The notes under the pieces were generated by a model, which was given only the letters and a program-made list of their open reading frames with translations, did not search any database and was not told the origin of the DNA. Positions 1-6,577 of a stretch of 6,577 bases of DNA are shown here, one piece after another. The translations under genes and the position numbers were made by a program. Within the stretch, counting starts at the first letter, position 1; each line of letters starts with the position of its first letter. This stretch comes from Anaerolineaceae bacterium (GTDB taxonomy: Bacteria > Chloroflexota > Anaerolineae > Anaerolineales > Anaerolineaceae): assembly GCA_028714615.1 (NCBI GenBank), contig JAQTMA010000227.1, positions 1-6,577 of the forward strand. Direction: 5' to 3'.

Positions 1-494
1 TTCACCCGCCGTTGGGTCTTGCGCAGCTCAACAGCCAGCCGCCACACCGAAGTAACCAAACGAGACAATTCAGGTATATCTTCAAGCACCTCTCGGAAGA
101 GTTCACTGGCTTCATCCAGGGTTGCGGTTGTATTTGCCAGGCTGTAGGTCATTTCTGGCGGTGCTCCACTGGCTTCAATCAAGGGTAGGGTGATGCCCAT
201 CACTCCGCGGAACTTGACTTGCACATCGACCGTTTTGTACACCGATAGCGCTGCCCATTCCACGCGTTCGTCCCCCATCCTCAACCTGGCTTTTTCCAGC
301 GCATGATAAGCCTCCGCGGTGAGACTATCAATCTGGTCCTCCACCTTTTCGGCATCGTTGGCCAATCGTAACAACTCTTTGGCCAGCACCTCACGCTTGC
401 GGTCCAGGATCTCATACCCCTCCTGGGCAAATTGCAGTTCTTGTTTCATACGCAAGAGGTTGCTGCGCGTGGGAGCGATATTAATGCGAGTCAT
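1..494 (-). CDS. atpD: V/A-type ATPase subunit D (central rotor shaft), 3' end cut by window edge
   Basis: Subunit D is the long coiled-coil shaft that turns inside the A3B3 head and, with F, passes torque to the membrane ring. I read 164 full codons from an ATG at 494. The N-terminus shows the family pattern, with PTRSNLL at residues 8-14 followed by a helix rich in Leu, Lys and Glu. The visible end reads KTQRRV, which matches the C-terminal helix just before the usual 'NALE' stretch. Family members are about 200-230 residues, so roughly 40-60 residues lie beyond position 1. The chosen start overlaps the 3' end of the B gene by 14 bp and has a purine-rich AAGGAAGG directly upstream, inside B. 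No internal stop is seen, so the truncation is due to the window edge. Family symbols vary (atpD, ntpD, vatD). The identification is firm despite the missing end. Confidence 0.93.
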   Translation of the reverse strand, partial: MTRINIAPTRSNLLRMKQELQFAQEGYEILDRKREVLAKELLRLANDAEKVEDQIDSLTAEAYHALEKARLRMGDERVEWAALSVYKTVDVQVKFRGVMGITLPLIEASGAPPEMTYSLANTTATLDEASELFREVLEDIPELSRLVTSVWRLAVELRKTQRRV

Positions 495-1908
495 GGCCTT
501 CCTTGTAATACTGCTGGATTTCTTCTGGCGTGACGCGCGTCAGCTCTTCTTCCGGCAATATCGCCAACAACCGCCAACCAATATCCATGGTTCGCTCGAT
601 TGTCCGGTTTTCATTCATCGCCTGGTTGACGAATTGGGACTCGAAAGCTTTCCCGAACTGCAGATACAATCGGTCGACTTCATAGAGTTCTTCTTCCCCG
701 ATAACGGAGGCCAGCGAACGAACTTCTTGCACGTGAGCGTAGGCGGCGTAGAGCTGGGAAGAGACGTGGCTATGGTCTGCACGGGTGCGGTCTTCACCAA
801 TGCCGTCTTTCATCAAACGCGACAGGCTGGGCAGCACTGAAATTGGTGGATAGATGCCTTGATGGTTGAGATTCCGTCCAAGCACGATCTGGCCTTCGGT
901 GATATACCCGGTGATATCGGGGACCGGGTGGGTAATATCGTCGTTCGGCATGGTTAAGATTGGGATCTGCGTGATCGAACCCTCACTGCTTTTGATGCGC
1001 CCGGTTCGTTCATAGAGAGAAGCAAGGTCGCTGTATAAATAACCCGGGTAACCTTTGCGGCTAGGGACCTCGCCTCGGATGTTGGAGATCTGGCGCAGCG
1101 CTTCGCAGTAATTGGTCATATCGGTGAGCACGACCAAAACATGCATCTGGCGTTCAAAAGCCAGGTACTCGGCCAGGCTTAGCGCTGCTCGCGGTGTTAC
1201 CAGGCGTTCCACCGGTGGGTCATCCGCCAGATTGAGGAACATCGCCACACGGGTCAAAGCGCCGCTCTCGGCAAACGAGGCGCGGAAGTGGGCGGCAACG
1301 TCGTGCTTTACTCCCATTGCCGCAAAGACGATGGAGAACTCTTCCTTCTCATCCGGCTGCTGCCCGGCGGGAGCGCCGAGCCGGGCTTGACGCACAATCT
1401 GGGTGGCTAGCTGGTCGTGAGGTAATCCGGCGCCAGAGAAGATGGGGAGTTTTTGACCACGCAGCAGCGTGTTCAATCCATCGATAGAAGAGATGCCGGT
1501 CTGAATATAATCACGGGGATAGACTCGCGCCGTGGGATTGATGGGCAGACCGTTTATATCCGCATAGTGGTCGGTTAGCGGTTCGGGGCCGCCATCGATT
1601 GGCTCCCCCAGACCGTTGAAAACCCGTCCGAGCATCTCTTCAGTGACCGGGATTTGATAGGGCGCTCCCATGAAACGGACACGCGTACCCGCGACGGTTA
1701 GGCCGGTGGTACCGGCGAAAACCTCTACAACAGCCATACCCTTGCCGACTTCCAGCACCCGGCCGTGGCGCAATACGCCCTGCGCATCGATAATATCGGC
1801 GACGTCATCGTACCCAACAACGCCGGTGTTTTCGACCACCACGATCGGGCCTTCAATCCGGCTGACGCCGACAACCTCATGCACCCCTAAATTCAGAAGA
1901 TCACTCAT
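481..1908 (-). CDS. atpB: V/A-type ATPase subunit B (regulatory nucleotide-binding subunit)
   Basis: This 475-residue protein is the non-catalytic partner that alternates with A in the A3B3 hexamer. Its length fits the family (about 460-480). The order is a beta-barrel at about 10-80, a nucleotide-binding core at about 80-370 and a helical C-terminal domain. As expected for B, the Walker A loop is degenerate: residues 158-164 read SGAGLPH, without the GK(S/T) ending. [11 protein letters not shown] at 361-371 contains the conserved arginine (R364) that reaches into the catalytic site of the neighbouring A subunit. Other family landmarks are [11 protein letters not shown] (286-296) and the LTDMTNY stretch near 261-267. 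The ATG overlaps the stop of A as ATGA, with a GGAG a few bases upstream inside A. B ends inside the start of D. The symbol follows V/A usage (also ntpB) and should not be confused with F-type atpB, subunit a. Confidence 0.97.
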   Translation of the reverse strand: MSDLLNLGVHEVVGVSRIEGPIVVVENTGVVGYDDVADIIDAQGVLRHGRVLEVGKGMAVVEVFAGTTGLTVAGTRVRFMGAPYQIPVTEEMLGRVFNGLGEPIDGGPEPLTDHYADINGLPINPTARVYPRDYIQTGISSIDGLNTLLRGQKLPIFSGAGLPHDQLATQIVRQARLGAPAGQQPDEKEEFSIVFAAMGVKHDVAAHFRASFAESGALTRVAMFLNLADDPPVERLVTPRAALSLAEYLAFERQMHVLVVLTDMTNYCEALRQISNIRGEVPSRKGYPGYLYSDLASLYERTGRIKSSEGSITQIPILTMPNDDITHPVPDITGYITEGQIVLGRNLNHQGIYPPISVLPSLSRLMKDGIGEDRTRADHSHVSSQLYAAYAHVQEVRSLASVIGEEELYEVDRLYLQFGKAFESQFVNQAMNENRTIERTMDIGWRLLAILPEEELTRVTPEEIQQYYKEGHDSH

Positions 1909-3671
1909 AGATACTCCGCTTCCAAGCGTTCCATCTGCTCATTGATTTGCTGGTGGATTTCGTCGAATTTTTCGAGTCCCTCATTACTGACCTGGGTCTT
2001 CATACGGATCAATGTGTTTACCACCGGCAAATCATGGATGACTGAAATGGGAGCTTTTAATTTGACAATGCGCTGGGCCCAATGGTGGAATTGCAAGATC
2101 AGGCCAAGCATACGGATCTGTTTTTCCATGGTTGAAAAAGCATCCACCTTGTCAAACGAGTTCTGTTGTAAAAATCCTTCGCGGAAGAGGCGGGCAGTTT
2201 CCAGAATGAGGCGCTGTTCATCTGGCAACGTATCCGGACCCACCAGTTTAACAATCTGTGATAAACGATCTTCTTCACTCAATATTTCCATAGCCTGATT
2301 ACGCATGGCATACCAATCCTGGCCGACCTTTTCGCGCCACCAGGGGGCGACATCTTCCAGATACTCACTATAGCTGTCCAACCAGTTGACCGAAGGGAAA
2401 TGCCGGGCAGAGGCAAGCGCCTTGTCCAAGGCCCAGAAACAGCGGATGAAGCGCTTGGTATGCTGGGTGACCGGTTCGGAGAAGTCGCCTCCCGGGGGTG
2501 AGACAGCCCCGATCACACTAACCGACCCGAATTTTCCATTCAGGGTTTCCACGTATCCAGCCCGCTCGTAGAACTCGGCCAGGCGGGCGGCCAGGTAAGC
2601 CGGGTATCCTTCCTCGGCTGGCATCTCCTCCAGGCGCCCAGAGATCTCACGCAGCGCTTCCGCCCAGCGGGAGGTCGAATCCGCCATGAGGGCTACATGA
2701 TAGCCCATGTCGCGATAGTACTCGGCGATGGTAATCCCGGTATAGATACTGGCCTCCCGGGCTGCAACCGGCATATTCGATGTGTTGGCGATCAGGACAG
2801 TGCGCTCCATCAACGGATGCCCGCTGCGAGGATCGATCAAATGTGGGAATTCCTGTAGCACTTCGGTCATTTCGTTACCGCGCTCACCACAGCCGATGTA
2901 GACAATCACTTGCGCATCCGCCCACTTGGCAATACTGTGCTGGGCAACCGTTTTCCCAGAGCCAAACCCCCCCGGGATAGCAGCCGCTCCACCCTTCGCC
3001 AGTGGAAAGAATGTATCTATTACACGCTGACCAGTGATTAACGGTTCGTCGTTTCCGCGGCGAGACTTATACGGTCGCGGGACGCGCACCGGCCAGCGCT
3101 GCAACATACTGACTTCTTGCTCCCCGGCTTCAGTCTGTAGACGGGCGATCGGTTCATTGATCGTATACATCTTTGCATCGGCTACCCAGGTCAAGGTACC
3201 GTGTAGATTCGGCGGGACCATGACGCGGTGTTCGAGCGCATCAGTCTCCGGCACCGTTCCCAAGATAGCGCCTCCGGTGACGACGTCGCCTGCTTTCACG
3301 AGAGGTGTGAAGTTCCAGCGGTCTTTACGATACAGTGGGGTCAGGTGCAGACCACGGCGGATAAACGAGCCTCTACGTCGTTCGATCACAGGGAGGGGAC
3401 GCTGAACCCCATCAAAGATGCTCGTCAGCAAACCGGGGCCAAGCTCGACCGAGAGCGGCAACCCCGTTCCGTAGACGGGTGATCCCGGCTGCATGCCGGA
3501 AGTCTCCTCATAGACCTGGATGGTGATGCTATCCCCGTTCAGGCCGATAACCTCACCAACGAGGTGCTCTTCGCCAACTTCAACCAGCTCGAGCATGCCG
3601 ATATTCTCCGAACCACGCGCTTTCACCACGGGGCCACTGATCCAATCGACGGTGGCTACCTGTTCAATCAT
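1905..3671 (-). CDS. atpA: V/A-type ATPase subunit A (catalytic)
   Basis: This 588-residue protein is the catalytic subunit that hydrolyses or makes ATP in the A3B3 head; the family is about 580-595 residues. It has an N-terminal beta-barrel (about 1-75). The 'bulge' domain that separates V/A-type A subunits from F1-beta follows (about 110-190, with [11 protein letters not shown] near 119). Next are a P-loop at 234-241 (GGFGSGKT), the catalytic-glutamate motif GERGNE (262-267, E263), the Walker B region [10 protein letters not shown] (327-336) and [13 protein letters not shown] (391-403). The helical C-terminus ends near 588. The second P-loop residue is glycine where Thermus and archaeal homologues carry proline (see findings). 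Codon 235 is GGG inside a seven-base C run on the plus strand at 2967-2973, and the frame is kept through it. The ATG overlaps the stop of E (ATGA) and has GGGAGA upstream inside E. All key catalytic residues are present, so an active enzyme is expected. Confidence 0.98.
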   Translation of the reverse strand: MIEQVATVDWISGPVVKARGSENIGMLELVEVGEEHLVGEVIGLNGDSITIQVYEETSGMQPGSPVYGTGLPLSVELGPGLLTSIFDGVQRPLPVIERRRGSFIRRGLHLTPLYRKDRWNFTPLVKAGDVVTGGAILGTVPETDALEHRVMVPPNLHGTLTWVADAKMYTINEPIARLQTEAGEQEVSMLQRWPVRVPRPYKSRRGNDEPLITGQRVIDTFFPLAKGGAAAIPGGFGSGKTVAQHSIAKWADAQVIVYIGCGERGNEMTEVLQEFPHLIDPRSGHPLMERTVLIANTSNMPVAAREASIYTGITIAEYYRDMGYHVALMADSTSRWAEALREISGRLEEMPAEEGYPAYLAARLAEFYERAGYVETLNGKFGSVSVIGAVSPPGGDFSEPVTQHTKRFIRCFWALDKALASARHFPSVNWLDSYSEYLEDVAPWWREKVGQDWYAMRNQAMEILSEEDRLSQIVKLVGPDTLPDEQRLILETARLFREGFLQQNSFDKVDAFSTMEKQIRMLGLILQFHHWAQRIVKLKAPISVIHDLPVVNTLIRMKTQVSNEGLEKFDEIHQQINEQMERLEAEYL

Positions 3672-4291
3672 AGCGATTCTCCCATTAAGAGGCGGTACAC
3701 AGGCGAGCGCAATGAGTTCTGCATGCGCGCCAAGCGGGTTTCCAGGGTGTTATCGTAATGCATATGCCCATTTTCAGATTGCGCTATCACCCCTGTCCCT
3801 TGCGACAATGGTTCACCCAGTTCGACCTTCCTGTGCATCTCCTGGCTGATCTCCGTTAACACTTGCCCTTTCAAGATGCGTTGGGTGGCGGCGTCTGCAT
3901 GCACCACGGCTGAAGCCGATTCTAAATTCTGCAGGGCTTCTTTCAGCAACTGGTTGGCAATTTGGGGATATTCTGTCCACTGCTGCACCGTGGGTAGCTG
4001 TTTGTGCGCCTTTTCAAAGACAGCATTCAGCAGTTTTTCGCGTTGCTCCAACTGCAGAGTGCGCGCTTTTAATTGTGTTGTCGCAATGGCCTGCCCTCTG
4101 ATCCGTTCGGCGTCCTGGTGAGCCCGCTCCAGTATCTCCTTGCGCTGCATTGCGGCTTCCTCCTCAGCCCGTTGGCGGACCGCATCAGCTTTGGCGCGGG
4201 CTTGAGCAAGCATCTTTTCAGACTCCTCGTGCGCTTCATTTGCCACTGCCCGAGAGAGCATATCAATGTTCTCTTCTAGCTGTCTCACCAT
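3668..4291 (-). CDS. atpE: V/A-type ATPase subunit E (peripheral stalk)
   Basis: Subunit E forms the peripheral stalk that keeps the A3B3 head from turning with the rotor, normally as a heterodimer with the small G/H subunit. The 207-residue length fits the family (about 190-205). Residues about 8-85 form a long charged helix rich in Ala, Glu, Lys, Arg and Gln, as expected for the coiled-coil half. The rest is a mixed alpha/beta globular domain that caps the head, with GTGVIAQSENG at about 165-175 typical of its core. The ATG at 4291 is preceded only by a weak GGACTGGGTG. The next in-frame ATG (residue 11) would remove part of the coiled coil, so the longer start is preferred. It lies 45 bp after F in the same reading frame, and its end overlaps A by four bases. 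Assignment rests on the fold pattern and position, because E is poorly conserved in sequence. Confidence 0.9.
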   Translation of the reverse strand: MVRQLEENIDMLSRAVANEAHEESEKMLAQARAKADAVRQRAEEEAAMQRKEILERAHQDAERIRGQAIATTQLKARTLQLEQREKLLNAVFEKAHKQLPTVQQWTEYPQIANQLLKEALQNLESASAVVHADAATQRILKGQVLTEISQEMHRKVELGEPLSQGTGVIAQSENGHMHYDNTLETRLARMQNSLRSPVYRLLMGESL

Positions 4292-4336
4292 AAGTACACC
4301 CAGTCCATTCGAGTTAATCTGATCCAGAAATCCGGT

Positions 4337-4642
4337 TCAGATCTTGACCCCGATCGCGCGCATCACGATTTCTCTCAATGACGGCCGCTCGGGCCGGAAG
4401 CCTTCCGGCGCCGGGATCTCAACTACCAACGGCACCGTGCTATGCATCCTTAGCTGGTTCATCCTCTCTTCAATCAAGGCTGCAACATCATCGGTCACCA
4501 GGATGATCCCGGCATCGTCCCTGGCCAGAGCCTGGTCGAGCGCCTGATTCACCTGATCTGCGTTGGCAGCCACCAACCCAGCTACGCCCACCAGGGAAAA
4601 CCCCAGGACGGCGTCAGCATGCCCGATAACCAGCAATTTCAT
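4337..4642 (-). CDS. atpF: V/A-type ATPase subunit F (central stalk)
   Basis: Subunit F is a small Rossmann-like protein that binds the D shaft and helps activate or regulate rotation. The product is 101 residues, as usual for the family (about 100-110). It starts with a beta strand (MKLLVIGHAD) and then GFSLVGVAG, matching the usual 'GF.LaGv' opening. IILVTDDVAALIEERM (46-61) corresponds to the conserved 'gii.it..ia..i...i' region, and VPLVVEIPAPEG (69-80) to the conserved 'P.iveIP...g' segment. The gene begins 17 bp after the K stop with only a GA-rich stretch (GCGAGAAGACGAA) as ribosome site. It ends with TGA, 45 bp before the E start. In Thermus-like operons F normally follows C and precedes A; here it comes directly after K and before E. 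Confidence 0.93.
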   Translation of the reverse strand: MKLLVIGHADAVLGFSLVGVAGLVAANADQVNQALDQALARDDAGIILVTDDVAALIEERMNQLRMHSTVPLVVEIPAPEGFRPERPSLREIVMRAIGVKI

Positions 4643-4659
4643 TTCGTCTTCTCGCGATC

Positions 4660-5097
4660 CTAACGGTTGAGCAATAGAAAAGCGATGATCAAGCCATAGA
4701 TGGCAATGCCTTCCGCCAGACCGACGAAGATGAGCGAACGTCCAAACGATTCGGGTTTTTCAGCAATAGCGCCTACGGCTGCTGCACCGGTACCGCTCAC
4801 AGCGATGCCTGCACCGACGGTAGCTAATCCGGTTGCGATGGCTGCCCCAAGGGAAGCATACGGATCGCCGGTAGCCGCAGCCTGAACGCCAGCAGATGCC
4901 AGAACTGCAGAGGGCGACGCCAACCAGACTATCCCAACACCAGCGGCCATAAGCCCAATTACTGCGTTGAAGCCATTCAAGCCCATGACCAGCCCTCGCG
5001 TGGCCTGGGCAGCGACCCCTTTGCGTTGATAAAGAAAATAGACTACGGCAGGGATCACCGGTATCAATCCCGCAACAATTGCAATGATCAGTTTCAT
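4660..5097 (-). CDS. atpK: V/A-type ATPase subunit K (c-ring proteolipid) with N-terminal membrane extension
   Basis: K subunits form the membrane rotor ring that carries ions past subunit I. The protein has 145 residues. Its C-terminal half (about 80-145) is a classic c-type hairpin: a Gly/Ala-rich helix (with VGAGIAVSGTGAAAVGAIAE at 94-113), a polar loop with KPESFGR (114-120), and a second helix with the ion-binding carboxylate E129 in LAEGIAIYG (127-135). The N-terminal half adds two more hydrophobic stretches, about 1-24 and 36-62, and an Ala-rich linker. Residues 1-77 contain no Asp or Glu, so there is one ion site per chain. From family memory, similar extended K proteins occur in Clostridia and related bacteria, so this is probably a known variant. 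V100 and G130 stand where Na+-binding c subunits have Gln and Ser/Thr, which suggests H+ coupling (inference). The gene has the best ribosome site of the window. Confidence 0.94.
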   Translation of the reverse strand: MKLIIAIVAGLIPVIPAVVYFLYQRKGVAAQATRGLVMGLNGFNAVIGLMAAGVGIVWLASPSAVLASAGVQAAATGDPYASLGAAIATGLATVGAGIAVSGTGAAAVGAIAEKPESFGRSLIFVGLAEGIAIYGLIIAFLLLNR

Positions 5098-5100
5098 GGT

Positions 5101-5110
5101 TTCTCTCCTT
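5101..5110 (-). promoter_or_regulatory. Strong Shine-Dalgarno for subunit K
   Basis: On the coding strand this reads AAGGAGAGAA. The AGGAG core (5105-5109) lies seven bases before the ATG of K. It is the closest match to the consensus in the window, in front of the gene whose product is needed in the most copies per complex. It sits in the 81-bp spacer after I, the longest gap of the operon. I see no stem-loop terminator and no convincing promoter in that spacer. It does contain a 10-bp palindrome, TAGAATTCTA, at 5144-5153, of unknown meaning. Confidence 0.8.
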
Positions 5111-5178
5111 GATAATTGATGATCTTGGCCCCCGACAACAGGTTAGAATTCTATGTCTGAAGGTTTGGAGGAGCGTTT

Positions 5179-6577
5179 TTATTCTTTTTGCCCGGGGCTG
5201 AGCGTCAATGGATCGTAACGCGTGCCGCCGCCGGTGAAGAATTTGCTAAAGAATTCGTAATAACTCAAGCGCATGGTTTGAATCCCAACGATCAAGCCTT
5301 CGAAGCCGACGATAAATAATGTACCCAATGCGAATACGATCCAGTACCCGATGCCGTGACCCGGGCTAACCATATTGCCCAGGATGAATACCACCGCACT
5401 TAATCCTCCATGTGCGACGGCGAAGGCGCCGACACGAACGTAAGAAAGGCTGTTACTCAGCAGACTGATCAGGGCTTCGAATAACTCGAAGAAGGATTGG
5501 ATCACAAAAGTCCCAATGCCACCCTCGACCAATGGGCGATGACCTTCTACCAACCTTTTAAGCAATTCGGATAGCATGATACCCACACCGCCTACGGCAG
5601 CCAGGGCGATCAAGATACCGATCGGGATCACCAGGCGGCTTAATGCCAGTTCAGCCACTATTCCCAGCAGGGACCAATACAGCAGAAGCCCGGCAACGCC
5701 ATGAGAATCGAAGAGCAGGTGACCCCAGTCCCGAGCCATGGCGGCATTGAGAATGCCCAGTAAAAAGCCCAGGCTGAGGAAAATCACCCCGGCGCCTACA
5801 GCAATGATCAAGATCTGCATAATGTTATCAATCGGTCGGATCCACAAGGCTGGCAGAAGAGTTTCGATGCCAAAGATGCTGCCATAGAGGAACCCAAAGA
5901 GAGTTGCAGAGAGACCGCAGTAGGTAATTAATTTCCCCAATCCGGCGAGACTTTGCAGCGGCTTTAATCTTCGGCTGGTCAGGAGCAACCCCAGCAATGC
6001 CAACAAGGCCCCATGACCGACATCCCCGAACATAGCGCCGAAGAGTAGGGGGAAAGAGATCGCCATCAGGATAGTCGGGTCAACCTCATAGTAACGTGGG
6101 CGCGCGTAAGTGGTTACCAGCATCTGGAAGGGCAAGGTAATAGCCGGATTGTTGAGAGAGACGGGAACATCTTGCCGGCTCTTTCCGCGTTGCAACGGGA
6201 ACGTTTCTATCACGATGTCTTTGGATACGTGTTTCAGTTTTTCGGAAAGCGAAGGCAGGCGTTTGGCCGGTACCCAGCCTACGATAATATAGGTGTACTG
6301 CAGTTTACCGAAGTGGCCGATGGCATTGGCCAATAGCCGGCTGGCGCGAATTCTCCACAAGGATTCCTGCAATTGAAGGCGGTGCGCTTCGCGCAGTTGA
6401 GCGACCGCTTTTTCTTGTTCGACAATACATTCTTGCGTAACAGCGAGGTTTTTTTGCAACCGCTTCATAATTTCGGAGGGTTGGCCTTGAATGCTGTCCG
6501 GCAAATTAATCGGATTTAGATAGGAACTGCGCGCGGCCCTTTCCAGGATATCTTCGTTCTTTTTCGGGCCAGCCAAC
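5179..6577 (-). CDS. atpI: V/A-type ATPase subunit I (membrane stator, a-subunit homologue), 5' end cut by window edge
   Basis: Subunit I anchors the stator and forms the two ion half-channels beside the K ring. About 465 C-terminal residues are visible. Full-length relatives have about 620-665, so roughly 150-200 N-terminal residues lie beyond 6577, and the TTG at 6574-6576 is not taken as a true start. Numbering from that codon, residues 32-70 look like a coiled coil of the cytoplasmic arm. YIIVGWVPAKR (96-106) is the typical end of the arm domain. A membrane domain with about seven to eight helices starts near 163 with EVDPT, then FGDVGHGAL (183-191). SYVRVGAFAVAHGGLS (378-393) carries R381, and QTMRLSYYEFF (433-443) carries Q433 and R436. 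These match the two conserved channel arginines of V/A-type I subunits. The C-terminus reads FTGGGTRYDPL, as in the family. It is the first gene visible in the transcript, but the operon probably starts further upstream. Confidence 0.95.
   Translation of the reverse strand, partial: LAGPKKNEDILERAARSSYLNPINLPDSIQGQPSEIMKRLQKNLAVTQECIVEQEKAVAQLREAHRLQLQESLWRIRASRLLANAIGHFGKLQYTYIIVGWVPAKRLPSLSEKLKHVSKDIVIETFPLQRGKSRQDVPVSLNNPAITLPFQMLVTTYARPRYYEVDPTILMAISFPLLFGAMFGDVGHGALLALLGLLLTSRRLKPLQSLAGLGKLITYCGLSATLFGFLYGSIFGIETLLPALWIRPIDNIMQILIIAVGAGVIFLSLGFLLGILNAAMARDWGHLLFDSHGVAGLLLYWSLLGIVAELALSRLVIPIGILIALAAVGGVGIMLSELLKRLVEGHRPLVEGGIGTFVIQSFFELFEALISLLSNSLSYVRVGAFAVAHGGLSAVVFILGNMVSPGHGIGYWIVFALGTLFIVGFEGLIVGIQTMRLSYYEFFSKFFTGGGTRYDPLTLSPGQKE

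Noticed and set aside
319..840. Plus-strand 173-codon open frame opposite D and B
   Set aside because: It lies antisense to two certain genes, has low-complexity Ser/Arg-rich and Phe-rich composition, and shows no recognisable motif. It is best explained as a shadow frame.
2967..2973. Seven-base C run inside the A gene as a possible frameshift or slippage site
   Set aside because: The frame runs through it without interruption and the encoded P-loop is complete, so there is no sign of a programmed or erroneous shift.
3034..3849. Several plus-strand open frames of about 64-123 codons opposite A and E
   Set aside because: They overlap one another in different frames opposite well-conserved coding sequence, with no ribosome sites or protein motifs that stand out.
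4292..4339. F and E share a reading frame, separated by a TGA and 15 sense codons, which raised the idea of stop readthrough to an F-E fusion
   Set aside because: Both proteins have normal length and their own ATG. Chance gives the same frame one time in three, and no recoding element is visible around the TGA.
5098..5178. Possible internal promoter in the I-K spacer (TTGTCG, about 17 bp, TTATCA on the minus strand)
   Set aside because: Both boxes are poor matches, and the -10 would touch the K ribosome site, leaving no room for a usable leader.
6574..6576. TTG as the start codon of subunit I
   Set aside because: The open frame runs to the window edge and the family has roughly 150-200 more N-terminal residues. 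The TTG is most likely an internal leucine codon.

Overview
The window holds one tightly packed operon on the minus strand that encodes a bacterial V/A-type (rotary) ATPase/ATP synthase. Reading in the direction of transcription (high to low coordinates), the order is I (5' end cut by the window edge), K, F, E, A, B, D (3' end cut by the window edge). All seven genes are intact apart from the two edge truncations. The longest gap is 81 bp, between I and K, and no other gene, RNA, mobile element, repeat array or convincing terminator is visible.

Layout from right to left: 6577-5179 is subunit I, the membrane stator. 5178-5098 is a spacer carrying the clearest Shine-Dalgarno sequence of the window. 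5097-4660 is subunit K, the proteolipid of the rotor ring, with an N-terminal membrane extension. 4642-4337 is subunit F (central stalk) and 4291-3668 is subunit E (peripheral stalk coiled coil). 3671-1905 is subunit A (catalytic), 1908-481 is subunit B (nucleotide-binding, non-catalytic) and 494-1 is subunit D (central rotor shaft). Consecutive ATGA overlaps join E-A and A-B, and a 14-bp overlap joins B-D, so the soluble V1/A1 half looks translationally coupled.

The proteins fit one machine. A and B form the A3B3 head, D and F form the shaft turning inside it, the K ring and I form the ion path, and E links head to stator. The C subunit (which couples the ring to the shaft) and the small G/H peripheral-stalk partner of E are not in the window. 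They are absent from the I-to-D interval and must lie outside it if present.

The organism is bacterial by operon style, with moderate GC by eye. The protein sequences resemble V/A-ATPases of anaerobic or thermophilic bacteria (Clostridia, Thermus-like or Chloroflexota lineages). I cannot fix the phylum from sequence alone. I do not see a previously undescribed system here. The points most worth a second look are a glycine replacing the usual proline in the catalytic P-loop of A, the missing C and G/H subunits with F placed before E, and the K proteolipid's N-terminal extension and ion-site residues.
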